A stretch of 64,000 nt of DNA from Xestospongia bergquistia. Its lineage: Eukaryota; Porifera; Demospongiae; Haplosclerida; Petrosiidae. The translations under genes were made by a program, and so were the position numbers. The stretch spans positions 1,142,001-1,206,000 of the forward strand of contig OZ014420.1 of assembly GCA_963965975.1 (NCBI GenBank). The letters run 5' to 3'. The notes beneath the pieces were generated by a model that saw nothing but the letters and a program-made list of their open reading frames with translations, made no database searches and was not told where the DNA came from. Below, piece by piece: positions 12,938-25,538 of the stretch. The stretch's first letter is position 1; each line of letters begins with the position of its first letter.

Positions 12938-13125
12938 ACAATAAGAGTTGAAGTAATAGATGAAATTAGATTGATAATGTTTTGTCTGTCAGTAATAAAT
13001 GCTGTCCTATCTCCAGGTTGGTAGTACACAGATAATGGACCAAGTTCAAAACTGTACATGAATCTACCATGATTTTTCTCAATGTGGTTAGGTGTTCTGT
13101 TTGGTCTAAAATTGTTGTTTACCAT
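9815..13125 (-). pseudogene. psi-G2: 5'-truncated chimeric adhesion-GPCR pseudogene
   Basis: The left part (9815 to ~11,930) matches the G4 3' half (25539 to ~28,090): C-tail, TM helices, GAIN exon and HormR exon end. Lesions visible by comparison are: a one-base insertion near 10,023 in the tail; Trp to stop (TGA) at ~10,317-10,319 in the TM6 motif; a junction at ~10,868 deleting about 400 bp, which removes the GPS, TM1 and the start of the TM2-TM3 exon; and a 17-bp deletion near 11,309 in the GAIN exon. The right part (11923-13125) is a large open exon of the unfamiliar module type (for example GTGKLYINQLSGEAFFTEDQ) with a TGA at 12832-12834, joined out of frame to the middle of the HormR exon at ~11,933. 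Upstream homology stops near 13,053. A functional product is very unlikely. Confidence 0.85.
12895..12945. repeat. (GTT)n/(GGT)n microsatellite encoding a Pro-Thr linker
   Basis: Runs of gtt then ggt on the plus strand read on the minus strand as a run of Pro followed by Thr codons, within the psi-G2 large exon. This is a low-complexity hinge between two modules. Confidence 0.75.
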
Positions 13126-13271
13126 TTATATCTAGATGGACACAATATCAATAATTGACAAAAACAAAAACTATTAGTTGGCTAGTAAAAACTTATGGCT
13201 ACTAATAAAAACTTAAGGCTACTTTAGCAAGAAACAACATCTATAAAAGTAGTTCATGAATTTTGAACTGT

Positions 13272-15998
13272 TTATTTCTTTTCAGATTGATATTGCTCTT
13301 CTTTTTGTAGTTTCTTCTTTTCATCTACTTCATTTTTAGTGAATGAAGTCTCAACTGACACATCAACTTCTATATCTTTATCAATCTCCATGTTGTCTAG
13401 TGCTATGGTAGAAGAGGGAAGATATTCACCCTTTTTCTCTACATTCAATTGAAGAGTTCCAGTATTTCCTGAATTCTTCTTTAAAGTGGAATTGTCACGG
13501 CCATGGACAAAAGTCCCTCTTAAACTACCACCTTTTCGGTTTTTAATGGAAAATGTTGACAATCCTAGTTCACTGATATCTTTGCCTGTGATACCAAAGA
13601 ACCATCGCTTCCAGTCATTTCTAACTTCTTTTGAACGAAGACACTGCATAATAAAAATGAACAGACCATGGAAGGCAGTGATGATCACAAACAATGCAGC
13701 AAAGAGATCTCGCACTGTCTTATTGGTGTAGATATCTTGAGTAGCTAACAGTCCAATACCCCATCCTAACCCAAATAAGACTGACAATGTTACTGCTATG
13801 ATCAGTTGTTGGCATATATTGTCTTTCTTTGATCTGACATCTTTTATATGGGGTTGAAAGGTTTTATGTACAAGAGAGACAATGATGATAAAAAAGACTA
13901 CCCAATTGAACAAGTAGATGATCAGAAATGGAACTATCATACCAATATAGTAAGGTTCATTAAAGGCTCGACAGCTGTGTATAAAAATATACAAATATTT
14001 TGTAATAAACTAGAAAATGATACTACTTACAAATGATCACTCAAGTAGTTTTTGTAGTTGGGAGCAAAACAGAACAAAACAATAAAGAATGGAGTAACTA
14101 TAAAAATGAAAGATCTCAACTAATATTATAGTCAATTAATGAGTACTTACCCCAAGATAAAATCATAGCTTTCAATACAAAATGATGAACTTTTTTTCCA
14201 AGAACAATCACTAAATTCATATACAAGTTAATAGCTTCAGCAGACATTATCATGAAAGTCACTAAGAAGAAATACTGCAATACAGCAGCTGTAAAGACAC
14301 AAAGACCTGGGACAGTTCGACTGTGGACAGCAAAAATAAAGGTAATATAGAGACCCATTAAAGCAAAACACAAGTTAAGAAGAAGTTGTCCATGATCAGA
14401 AGTACGTAGTTTTCTAATAATAATATAATGTAATAAGATGTTTATAAATCTACAGTTTACTTGTTAAGGAGATAAGAGATGATTGTAAGAGTCAGACAAA
14501 AGAGGGAGATAATAATACCAATATAAGTCACTGAATCTAACAACAATGTCAGTCCTGTTTTCTCTGTTGGCTCATCAATAACAGGAGATACATCCTATAA
14601 TATCATAATAATGATAATATTCATTATTCTTATTAACTAACCAATAATATAGCAAAGCTAGTAAGATGATTACACTCACAGATAACCTCTGTTTCATTAT
14701 TAATAATGTTATGACATCCTTCTCTTGACCAGTCTCCATATCCATCTTTTTAAAAGATACAATTAAACCTCAGCTAGTAAGTACTCTCTGAACTTACTAT
14801 CTAAAGATTGATTCCAAAATGAACATAATGGAGATGATCCATTTACATTCTGAAACAAGGAAAAAGAGGTAAAGCATTACAGCTAAGTTAATCCTGTCTA
14901 CTTACTGGATTAGCCAAAAATCTGAGACCTACTGGAGGATTAAGTCCTCTTAGGTTGTCTTTTTCAACAACAGTTGTTGAAATAACAACACTACCAACTT
15001 CTAGGAAGTTATTATGTCTTTGCAAGAATAGAGAGTCAGTGGTAAAGACTGAATGAGTAATTCTAGTATTATTAGTAACATTTGGAAGTGTACTTAGTAA
15101 ATTGTTTGGTAAATTAATAGCTGCAGTAGTTGGTTGTTGACTATCCATTCCAAACACCAAATCATCGGAAGTGAGAGTTTTATTTCTATCTGTAAACCCT
15201 CTATAATTTACACTGAATGTTTGACCAAATTGTTTGAATTCTTCAATATCCACTTGTTGTATGGAAACAGCAAATGATTTCTGTGCGATAATCACAGGTT
15301 CAGAAATATTTGTGATTGGAATATTCTCCACCACTGACTCAATGGCTTCTAAAATTCTAAACAAATACATAATATAGAATATATCTATTATTGTTTTTAA
15401 ACTAACTTAGCTGATGTGTTGGATGTTTTTTGACTATCCTGTAAAGTGTCTTTATCAACATCTAAAATATTGTCCACAACTTTCAAAAATGTTGTAGAGA
15501 GCTAAATGTTAATGACAAATAGTCACATGTCACATTAAGCTATTTCTTACGCTAAGATTCCCTGTGGTATCTTCAGTAGCTGTTAACAGTATACTTACAC
15601 TTGCTGCTACTTCAGTAGAACCTAATTTGTTGCTATCACTTGTGAGGTTCTCCAGTCGTTGCACTTTTTTAGCAACAGATAGCTAAAAAGAAGTCAAGTA
15701 TATTATGGACATTTTTCATGTTATTAATTAACATTTCTTAGCTGACATATTTCACGAGCTAAATCACTAAAATTACATGCTGCTACACTTGGTTCAGACC
15801 ACATAGCTCCACTGCTAAAGTCTCCTCCACAGTATCGAGTAGCTTGGAGTATTCCATCTCTCCTTGAATCACCATTTCCACAAGGACAGCTCACTACAGC
15901 TTTTACTCCAACATTAGTTTCAGGCCATGAGATAGATATATTGAGATCTTTTCTACCAGAATATGATGGTATCATAGTAGTAATACTTGGACATCCAT
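13272..15998 (-). other. G3 HormR-GAIN-GPS-7TM signalling module
   Basis: The HormR exon starts DGCP, carries CPCGNG and ends with CNFSDLAREICQL, the Cys/Trp pattern of hormone-receptor domains. The GPS exon ends CECNHLTSFAILL, with the HL|T triad at which GAIN domains cleave themselves. Helices: SVTYIGIIISLFCLTLTII (TM1), NLCFALMGLYITFIFAV (TM2), AAVLQYFFLVTFMIM (TM3), VTPFFIVLFCFA (TM4), YIGMIVPFLIIYLFNW (TM5), FGLGWGIGLLAT (TM6) and FAALFVIITAFHGLFIFIM (TM7). The tail is about 90 residues, Ser/Lys-rich then acidic, ending QYQSEKK. G4 and G6 have the same module; their tails end QYQS. Confidence 0.85.
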
Positions 15999-18900
15999 CT
16001 GATGTAGAGAAAAGTAAATATCATTGTGTTAGATGTATGCCATACCAAATCGGTCCACTTCAATTACTGAGATATTTATTCTAAGATATTCATTTAATCC
16101 TGCCATTTGTTGTTGCACTCTATTTTTTAGTTGTTCTGAGGTTCCATTCTTTGTCACCAAAGTAATAACAATAGGAATTGTATAGAGTTGTGCAGTATAA
16201 CTATAGATGAGAGATGAGATCACAGTGTATTGTAGTAGGTAATACAAGCTCACTTTATTGTAGATGAATCAAGAATCTCCACAAAGAAAAATGAGGCATT
16301 AGGTAAATTGCTATCAGTAAGATAGTCATTGGTCTATAGTAGAGATAATTTATTTTTGTGTACTGATGTATAGTACCTGATGAATAAGAGTAGAGATTAT
16401 CTCTGATGTTGTCTGATTTGTTGCCTCATAATAGTCTTTTGGTAGTTGTAGTTCAGCTCCGTATTGAACAACATCTGTGTTTACAATTAAATGGAAGATG
16501 CCATTCACATATATCAATAACTATATAATACCTGAAATGTTTAGTATAACACTTGAAGAGTTAACAGAGATAACATGTCCATTAATAATACTTCTAGCTT
16601 CACAGTGATAAAATCCTCTGTCATTTAAACTCAGTTCAGAGAACATCAATACAGAAGGATTATTGTTGCCATTTGAAATTAACACATTAACTTTATACCA
16701 CAAAATAGTAGGAATAGGATTACCAGTAGCTCTACAGGTAAGATTAACAGTGGAATGAAGGTTTCCTGAAGTAGCTACAGGAGGTTGGGTTATTGTTGGT
16801 GGGATTGACACTATTACAACTGTATTAAGGGATAAGTGATTTTACTTATGATCTTCAATTTATTAAAACTTGCCTTGTTCACAATTGATACCAGTATATC
16901 CATTTGAGCAACTACATATGTATCCATTACTCAAACTATGACATTTGCCATGTTCACCACATGGAATACTCAAACAATAGTTAGTTGGTAAAGCTAAAAG
17001 ACAATCATAAATTGTTAATGAGTATATATTAACTTACGTTCTACTACTTTAAGTACATATGGTGTTGTTAATACAGCTCCAACATAGGCTTTATTATCAG
17101 CTCGACAGAAATAGCTACCATTATCATTTCCAGTTAAATCTGTGATAGTTAACACACTTGTAACTTGTAAAACTCCAGGAGAAATATTTGAGTGAAAACT
17201 ATTGGAGTATTCTAGAGATACAATTTTCACTCTACTTGTGTTCAGTACAAGCTGCCCATTTTTTTTCCACACAATAAAAGGTTGTGGAATACCATTAGCA
17301 GTACAGTTGAACTTTACACTTTGTCCTCTCTTTCTGGTTACAAATCCTCCAGTATAGTTTAATAATTCAACTTTAACTAAAAAGTGAGCAATAAAATGTA
17401 TCACTGTAATAAAAATTCAATTGTAATTAGATGTATAAATTTAGTGAGCTACTTTGTTTAGCTAATAATGTAGTATAACATGTAAGTGTGTTGTGATAAA
17501 AGCTCATACCATTCAATTCAAAATACTGTTTTGATTAATTCAAGTATATAAGATTTATACTAAGTAAAGAATTAACTACATGAATAATAAATCCCAAAGC
17601 AAACAGGTAAGTTATTATTGCAGCATTAGTACGATGAAATTGAAAAAAATGGATTTACCATAGACATCCAAAAAGACAGTTGCTTCTCTGGTCCCCACTT
17701 CATTGGACACAATTATTTTATATACACCTCTGTCTTTCAACTGAACATTAAAAATAGTTAGAGAAAGATGATCAGGAGATAAGAATCTAGAATTGATAGT
17801 ATAATTAAATATTTCAGAATCCAATGGCTTGAATTTCCAATTGATGTTATCCTTTTTGGCATTTTTGATGTTAAATTCAATTGTTATGGTTTCATTTATT
17901 AGTCCAACAATTTCTTTATGAACTGGTAATACTGTAGGTAGTGCTAGAGTAAAGAAAAAGCAAACAAAAGACATCATGGAGCTTAGGACCTATGGTAATT
18001 TAATAGTTTAACATAATTATATTCTCACCTTTAACAATCACTGTGATATTATTGGAGTAGTATTCTGTGATCACTGATTTATTCAGTAGAAAGATATTAG
18101 AACAAGTAAATGTATAATTTCCAGATATATTCAATGTCATTAGTAATTGACTACAATTATCCAATGTATTACTGTGTTTAGTAACATTATATGAAGTATT
18201 TCCATTGTGTATAAATGACCACTCAGTTCTTATTAGTATCAGTAGTTCTGTTGATTTATAATAAGAACAACAGTTTATAGTTACTTCATTATATCCTGGA
18301 TAATCCAGTAGTATAGGATGACTTGTATTAATGACAACTCTAATATCTGCAGTATGAATTATTCTAATTATGAGAATGAAATAATTAAATACTTACCAAT
18401 CACTGTTAGTTTGACATTAGTTGTAGTATTTCTTCCAATAATAAAAGGAGATTCCTTAGAGACAATAACTAGACAAGTGTACACTCCTGTATTAGACACA
18501 TTCAGATTATATAGTTGAAGCAATGAGGACTGTGATAAGTTATTAGGAGATAGTGTGACTGTGTACGTCTTTAATAGTTCTTGTTTATTTCTCCATTCAA
18601 AGTGTGCAGTGACTGTCTCATCCACAATATTGTTGATATCATGTAATGCAACAATACAGGTTAGGTTAATATTAGTACCAGTATTGTAATAGGGCTCCAC
18701 TGAAGATATTGCCACAATAATATTAGGTACTGTATTAGTATATCAATAAACACAATATAATTATAATAACTTACCTATAACTCTCACATTAATACTGTCA
18801 CTAGTTTTACCTGACAGAACATAAGGAGAATTACTAGAGACATTAACATGACAAGTATAAGTTGCTGCATCTGATAATTTTAAACTCTTTATTTCAAATT

Positions 18901-21900
18901 TTGTTGAAGATGATAAGTTAGTTGGAGTAATGTGTGTTGTATAGTTTTTTACACTAATATCTCCTTTCTTCCACTCAAATAGTGCAGTAGTATTGATATC
19001 AACATTATCATTTAGTTTAATATCACATATCAAAGTGGCACCATTCTCACTGTTATAGTCACTTACTACAGTGATGTCCACTAATACTGTAATGTAAGTG
19101 ATAAGATAGTGAATACAAAAATATCATAACTCACTTTGTACAGTTACAGTTGTATTAGCTGTCTTACTTCTTATCTTATCATTACCAATCCAAGCTACAC
19201 AGGAGTAGATACCAGCTAATGAAGTTTTTATTGAATTGATTTGTAATGTTTGTCCAAAAATATAATCAAACCCGATTAGTTTAACTTTAGTAAATGTGTA
19301 ATGAGAAGTATTATCAATTTTTTGACCATTCCTTTGCCACTCAATGTTGATCAGATGGATACCACGAGGATCAATTTTAGTATTCAGAAAACCATTGCAC
19401 ACTATGAGCTTATCAATATAAACTAATAAGACACCAATAGACATGACATAAGTATCTAAAAAAATACAAAGAATATTTTATAATATGTGAATACATTACT
19501 AACCTCTAACAGTGACAGTAATAGTTCTGTTCTGTACTACACAACCTGATGGATTTCTATTTACTGATATAGTACATGTATATTGTGTACTATTAAGAGA
19601 TGGTATCACTATAGGTAGAACTAATGTATTGCTAACAACCACAGTACTACCACTTGAGTTACTCCATCTTATACTTAGATCTGTTAATGTACTGTTCACA
19701 CACTGTATTTCAGCTCTACTACCCAGTATTAAGTTTGTAAAACTGTCATCATTCATGTCAAAGATGTTACGATCTGAAACTAATTAGCATTAGATACATT
19801 AAATTACAGAGATTTCATTTACCTTTTAAACATAGATCAGTAGTTCCAGTAGTAGCACTATGTCTAACAATGTTAGCACCACAGGTATATATTCCAGCAT
19901 CACTTGTCTGTACTTGTGATATAGTTAGTGTAGTAATGAATAATGATGAGACAATTGATGTTGGTGAAATAGAAATGTGTTCATCAGTTGTAGAGATATT
20001 GTTATGAAACCATTTGATTTGTAGAGAAGATATAGTTGGACCAATTTTATTATTAAGAGTGATGTTACACTGAATTATCACCATATCACCAATGGTATAA
20101 GACTGGACTGGCTCCATAGAAACTGATGATACATTAGTTTCTGAAAATTGAAGAAACAACAATATTATAAAGTTAGACATTACTACTTACCTCTTACAGT
20201 GAGTGTAATATTTCTTGTTAAGTTGGTAGACAACAAATTTGATGATACATGACATGTATATATTAAACTGTTATAAGATGGTATCACTGGATTTAATATT
20301 AGTTGCTTTGACATAATAGTACCACCATTATTAGGTAACAACCATATTATATCACTGTTAGATATAGAGGGTACTGTAGTACAGGTAATGATAGCTTTAC
20401 TACCAACAATAAGATCAGTATAATTACCAGTAATAGTGATATTAGGAACTATTATAGTAATAGATGAAATTAGATTGATAATGTTTTGTCTGTCAGTAAT
20501 AAATGCTGTTCTATCTCCAGGTTGGTAGTACACAGATAATGGACCAAGTTCAAAACTGATACTATCTCTTGTTCTTGGACTAGTGTCAGTGGTCCTGTAT
20601 TGATATACTGTGTTAGCTTGTGCATCAAATATATTTCCTCCTGCCATTGTACTACCAGTCAAAGTGCTCAAACTATAAGAAATATCATCAGTAGCTCCAA
20701 GATCATAACGTTCAACACTGCTATCCAGAATAATAATATCACTACCTCCAATTGTTAACACAGTCTTTCCAAGTGAATTATTATGTACACTTACATCAAA
20801 CACAGGATTGTTAACAAGATCAATTACATTAGGTGCATTGACAAGAACAGCTTGGTTACCATTGATATAAAATCGATAAGAACTGTCCGCTGATATTGTC
20901 TCATCTGAAGCACTAGGATAGATAAAAATATTCTGTGCACCAGCTCTATAGTATGTTAACTGAGAAATACCAGTAAATGGTCCTCTAGAGTCAGCAGGTG
21001 ATAAAGTAATAGTACCACTATTATATCGAATGGAATCACCATTTCGTAAAGCCAAATTCATGAAACCTGTGATATCAACAATGTTGTTACCATTCAGTGT
21101 CAATGAAGTAACACCATTACTCCATGTTGTTGTGAAGGTAGCAGTACTAGCAGTAATTGTTTGAGTAGTAGTGGCAGAAGTGATAGCATTTTGTGTAGAC
21201 TGAGATGCTGTAAAAAAAGCAGTGTCACCACTGATATATAAAACCCCTGGTCCTGAGACAGGAGGAATAGTACCTCCATTAATTGAAAATGTATTACCAC
21301 CAGACGAAGTCTCGGATGCAAAAAATGCAATACCAGGGATGGTATTTGAAGGAGGATATGATATTTGTTGTTGTACATGTGTTAGTCCAACACCTGAGGG
21401 TATATTGATAGTTTGAAATATGTTGGATAATGTTATCACATCAAATCCTGCAAAGCGTAGAGCATTACCTGAGACAGTGAACTGAGCTGTAGGAGTTCCT
21501 CCACTTCTAAAAAAGACTATAATTTGTTGAAAGATATTATTACTTATCCTTGAACCAATAGAAAACACAGCATTTTTATTGTTGATAAAAAAGGAATCAT
21601 ACTCCAGAAATGCAGTCTCTGTATTCTGAAATGGAGTACCTTCAAAACCTCTATCTCCAATACGAATAACTCGATCAATAGGTGAATAACTTAATGAACC
21701 AACTTGTAGAACTTTAGAAGATGATGAATAGTTCACTGCTCCAGCAGGATTGTTTAAAACAGTGGAAGATGTTATAATGATAGCTCCTTGTGTTAAAAAC
21801 TCAAAGTTAAATGAGACATTCCCTTCATTGACAATACTAACACTAAATAGAGCACCAAGAGTTTTGAATAGGTTAGTATTTAAAGTATCACTTTGAGAAT

Positions 21901-24900
21901 AGACAGCAACAAATTGGTTTAAAAAATTATCTTGTCGAACAAGAAGCAATCCAGTGGGTACATCCTGAACTCTATTAGTACCACTAAATACATATGCAAT
22001 ACCCAAGGAAGAGATATAGTAGTATCTGGTGATACCAACTGCTGTAAAGCCTGCTACTCCAGTAGAATATGTAATATTATTTCCAGAATATGTCACTGTC
22101 TCATTAGTGGTATTGAGATAACGTACAAAACTATAGCCAGATAACTGCATCACTGTTGTACCATCAATAATTAAATTGTTACCAATAGTAATAGTGGAAG
22201 GATTAGTCACTTGAAAACTGGCACCACTACTAAAACCTCTTCCATCAGGAAGAATTATACGAGTGAAGGTATATTGGATGCGTTGTGTATTAAAGATGAT
22301 TATAATTGTTGTTGTATTGTCATTGGCTACTTGAATATTGACTATTGAGGAAGTGTTTAACTGAAATGATCCTGGTATATAAGGAGGATCTGGAGGTGGA
22401 CCTAGATAATAAAATATATAACAATTGTTTTATTGATATAAAGCAGCAAAAGTCAGTAATAAATGAAAGAATACAAAGTATTTTATTCTGTCAATAGCGA
22501 TGCCAAAGATTTTTCACTTAAAAAAAGTACTGTGGTGTAATTAACTGAGGCCTTTCTTACTATAGGCTAATCAATACAATTTAAGATCAATACCAAGTTA
22601 CCACAAAGTCAAACCTAGTCTAACTCAACATTGTTCCTTTCTTTTTTGGCATTGTCATCTCTGTATTTTTCATTTTTTAAGATGTTTTTTAAAATTATTT
22701 GTTTCCATTTTTTAGGTATATAAAAATATACCAAGTCTGACCTAAGTTAAGAATCATTTATCTGGTCAGAGAGAGTTTATAATAGGAAGTGCCTATAGGT
22801 CCAACAGGAAGTCACACCTACTGCGTACGGCTAATGGTTAGGGTTTAGGGAGTAAAATCAGTTTAATACACAATGAAGTATGGACTTCCTGCTGAACCTG
22901 CCTTTGAATATAATGTCTCTGCAGCTGTAATTTTTGACCTAGATCATAGGTGACTCAATTAACTATTTGATCAAAACAGAACCATAATTATAGTAGTTGT
23001 GGGTTTGAAAGAGTTATGTAATCCTTGACAGAATAGTTCACTACTCCAAGGCATTGCAGCAGCTACAGTCCCTTTTCCAGTAATAACCAGAACATTTGGA
23101 GTGAAATAGTTGAGAAACAGACTCTATTCACATGTTCACGTGGTGCTGTTCATGAGCATGCTACGATTTAACTATTATTAAATAGCGCATAATAAGTATT
23201 ATTAATATTAATTATTTAGTTATAAAGTGTACAAACATTACATTTCATCACTTTCTTAAAAGAAAGCAATGAGGGAGCAGGTCCAAATCACAATTGCTTC
23301 AATCAACCGTTCTCTCTTAAATACTTAGCTTGGTGAATGAAATTATAAACTGTACTATTGAATACAATATATATTCACTGCTCTTTAAGGGACATATACA
23401 TGGGTTTGTATCTTTGACAATAGCCCACTATTTTGTGATACACTTTTTCACTGCATTAGCAATGACAAAAGCATAATTGTAGTGTTCGTAATAATATACA
23501 ATTTAAGAAAATAACTATGTTATTGTCTTACTTGCGTCACAACTCTGTTGATTACAAGTCTCAAACCACACAGGTTGTCCACTAATAAAATAATCAGCAA
23601 AGGGACAGCAGTTTTTAGTAGGTGTGTATGAACAAATTGGATAAACAACACTATCCTGATCTAAACACTCTGGTATCATAGTCCTGACACCACCACCACA
23701 AGAGGCAGTACACTAAAGAATAAAATATAAATCTTAAAACATAGTTTTATCATGATTGGTTTAACAATTCAACTGTGACCAATAAACTCTCACTTTATAA
23801 TTTATTAAAGAAGAGAAAATGGATTCCAAATGGAAATCAACCAACCAAATTATCTTTTGTTACATGTCATGCATAAAGTTCAATATATTATATTAATATG
23901 TTACTTACATTTGAAGGACCACCTGTTACTACAGTGAGCGTCCTTGCAGCTTCTCTCTTCGTCTATATAAAAATAATAACAATAAACCACACAGCTATGC
24001 CAGTATGTAGTTATATCCACCATATTATTTTAATCGATCTGCATATGTCTATCAATTTAAGTTTAACTGTTGTCAAAACATACCCCAATAATTGTGATAA
24101 ATTATCACATATTATGTATAGCATTTATCTTCAGCTGTTGCTATTCATTAAAAATATTTGCTACAATTTTTTAAAAAAAAGTGGAAACATTCAACATTTA
24201 TAATCTCCATTTATCCACCACAGGTAGGTGACAATACACTATAAACATGATATAGATCATAGTATATATGTTTATGTATGAAATTTGTAATATTTCCAAA
24301 TAAGGTTACACATGTTAATAAAAGATAGCTTATAATTCTATTATAGTAAGGAAAGTTATTACAATAACATGTGGTCATGTTACTATAAGTTTTGCTAGAA
24401 ACATTCATTTAGTATTATTGGTAATGTTCTCAATAGTAACTAAAACTTTGTCACTTAAAAAACACATATCATGAGAGTTTAATGAGGATAAAAACCTAAA
24501 GAAGTAGTTATAGTTGGGATGACAAAAATCTTTAGCCAAACTTTGCTAAATAACAACAAACCACGTAGCATAAACCCATAAAATAGCTATGGGTTTAGAA
24601 TAACAAAAAAACATTAGCCAAATTTGTTAAATAATAATTATCACAAAACTATAACTGAGCTTTTAAAGAATTAAATCAAATCATTCACTTTACATGACTC
24701 TGTGAAGAAATGTTACAAAGCATGTCAAAAATGCCTTAACAATGCTGTTCATATATTAATGTAATTCAAAAAGACTTGGAAACAGTTTATTTATAAAAGC
24801 CTACAAAACAGGTGCTAATTATGGAATCATACAGTAAATAGTATTCATTTCCACTTAAACACATACTATTAAATGTGATCTTACAATAACCAGCCTCACA

Positions 24901-24991
24901 GCTGCAAACATTAACTAAATAAGAGAAAAGAGAGTTATATCATATAAGTCTCCCTTAATACACTTACTAAAATAATCCCAACAGGACCCAT
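13272..24991 (-). CDS. G3: adhesion GPCR with TSP1, novel modules, Ig, EGF, HormR, GAIN and 7TM (complete)
   Basis: 28 exons with matching splice phases from ATG at 24991 to TAA at 13272-13274. Order: signal peptide over three small exons (24968-24991, 24867-24914, 23909-23962); TSP1 23532-23712; large module exon 20191-22401; Ig exons 19823-20140, 19504-19773, 19135-19455, 18775-19086, 18397-18729, 18029-18346, 17659-17943 and 17038-17376; EGF 16874-16993; Ig 16532-16819; linkers 16377-16474 and 16254-16333; SEA-like 16046-16200; HormR 15733-15998; GAIN 15551-15682, 15407-15501 and 14906-15356; then 14798-14849; GPS 14642-14745; TM1 14461-14594; TM2-TM4 14151-14413 and 14031-14097; TM5-TM7 plus tail 13272-13974. 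No internal stop was seen. Predicted plasma-membrane receptor, self-cleaved at the GPS; ligand unknown. Confidence 0.85.
16532..17376 (-). other. G3 Ig-EGF-Ig hinge with a GC-AG intron
   Basis: Ig (17038-17376: FNCTANG ... NGSYFCRAD), EGF-like (16874-16993: six Cys, ending CSCSNGYTGINCEQ) and Ig (16532-16819: NLTCRATGNPIPTILWY ... RGFYHCEA). All are phase 1-1. The EGF exon ends AAG followed by gcaagt, a GC donor, and the same non-canonical site is kept in G4 (after 29123) and G6 (after 46420). This triplet joins the variable ectodomain to the HormR-GAIN-7TM part in all three intact receptors. Confidence 0.8.
20191..22401 (-). other. G3 exon of 2,211 nt: unfamiliar repeated modules ending in an Ig
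   Basis: Paralogue of G1's 4946-7153 exon, phase 1-1, about 737 codons with no stop. It starts SPPPDPPYIPG. Module landmarks: TITIGNNLIIDGTT, FAGFDVITLSN, LYISGDTAFFTASQ, LTLNGNNIVDITG, LYINGNQAVLVNAPNVI (here FYINGNQ), LTIGGSDIIILDS and YYQPGDRTAFITDRQN. It ends with an Ig (ITCTTVPS ... IYTCHVSS). Differences from G1 are scattered substitutions plus whole-codon indels such as GSG near 21,303, so the frame has been maintained, as expected for a protein under constraint. Confidence 0.8.
22402..24967 (-). other. Long 5' introns of G3
   Basis: Colinear with 7154-9192 but with an added stretch (22,450-23,300) holding a short inverted-repeat element. Apart from the TSP1 and signal exons listed under G3, no exon is supported. 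The ORFs at 23898-24203 (+) and 24211-24408 (-) have no recognisable content. Confidence 0.5.
22783..22904. repeat. Short inverted-repeat element in G3 intron
   Basis: Left ggtccaacaggaagtc and right gacttcctgctgaacc are inverted arms around about 90 bp that includes ggttagggtttaggg. It appears related in sequence style to the elements at 9293-9406 and 25062-25175. It is absent from the equivalent G1 intron, so it inserted after the duplication or was lost there. Confidence 0.45.
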
Positions 24992-25061
24992 GTCACACAC
25001 AACTTCTCTAACCAGTAGTTAAAAAGAAGCCATAAACATTTAAAAATTTAATTTAACTATT

Positions 25062-25175
25062 CAGGAAGTGTGTACTACAATGAGAAATTAATATTATAGC
25101 TCAGACACTAAATCCTAAACATTAGAACCTAAAATCTATTAATTTCACACTGGAGTATGCACTTCTTGTGTCGTA
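25062..25175. repeat. Short inverted-repeat element, paralogue of 9293-9406
   Basis: Same interior (gagaaattaatatta ... attaatttcacactgg) and right arm (agtatgcacttcttgtgtcg) as the 9.3-kb element, with several bases lost from the left arm. It lies just upstream of the G3 start at 24991, in the G4-G3 intergenic region. Confidence 0.55.
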
Positions 25176-25538
25176 CAAACAGCCAATATATAATTTGTTT
25201 ACATTTAAATAGGAACTTTTGAGCAGTAATATATATTTATATAGGAAGTCTTTACTTTAAAATTAGGATGGTTGTTTGCAGTATTTAAAGTGTGTTTCCA
25301 TTATATTGGAAAAGTTAGGTTCTATTGAGTGTTGATAAGAGGAGTGTCTAACTCAACAGATGTAGACTAAAGCTCTGTTTACTTGGTTAACATATTCAAA
25401 GAACCTTTTTTCTAGAAAATTGAGCTACAACTTTAAAATAAACTAGCATACATTTAAAACAAAACCATACTAGATTTAACATAACAAAGTATAGCTAAAC
25501 ACAAACACAAATGAAATTGTTTGTTTTTGAGACTGAAC

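Noticed and set aside
12832-13125. Independent Pro/Thr-rich short gene
   Set aside because: The same frame resumes after a single TGA and continues to 11923, so it is one broken exon, not a separate gene.
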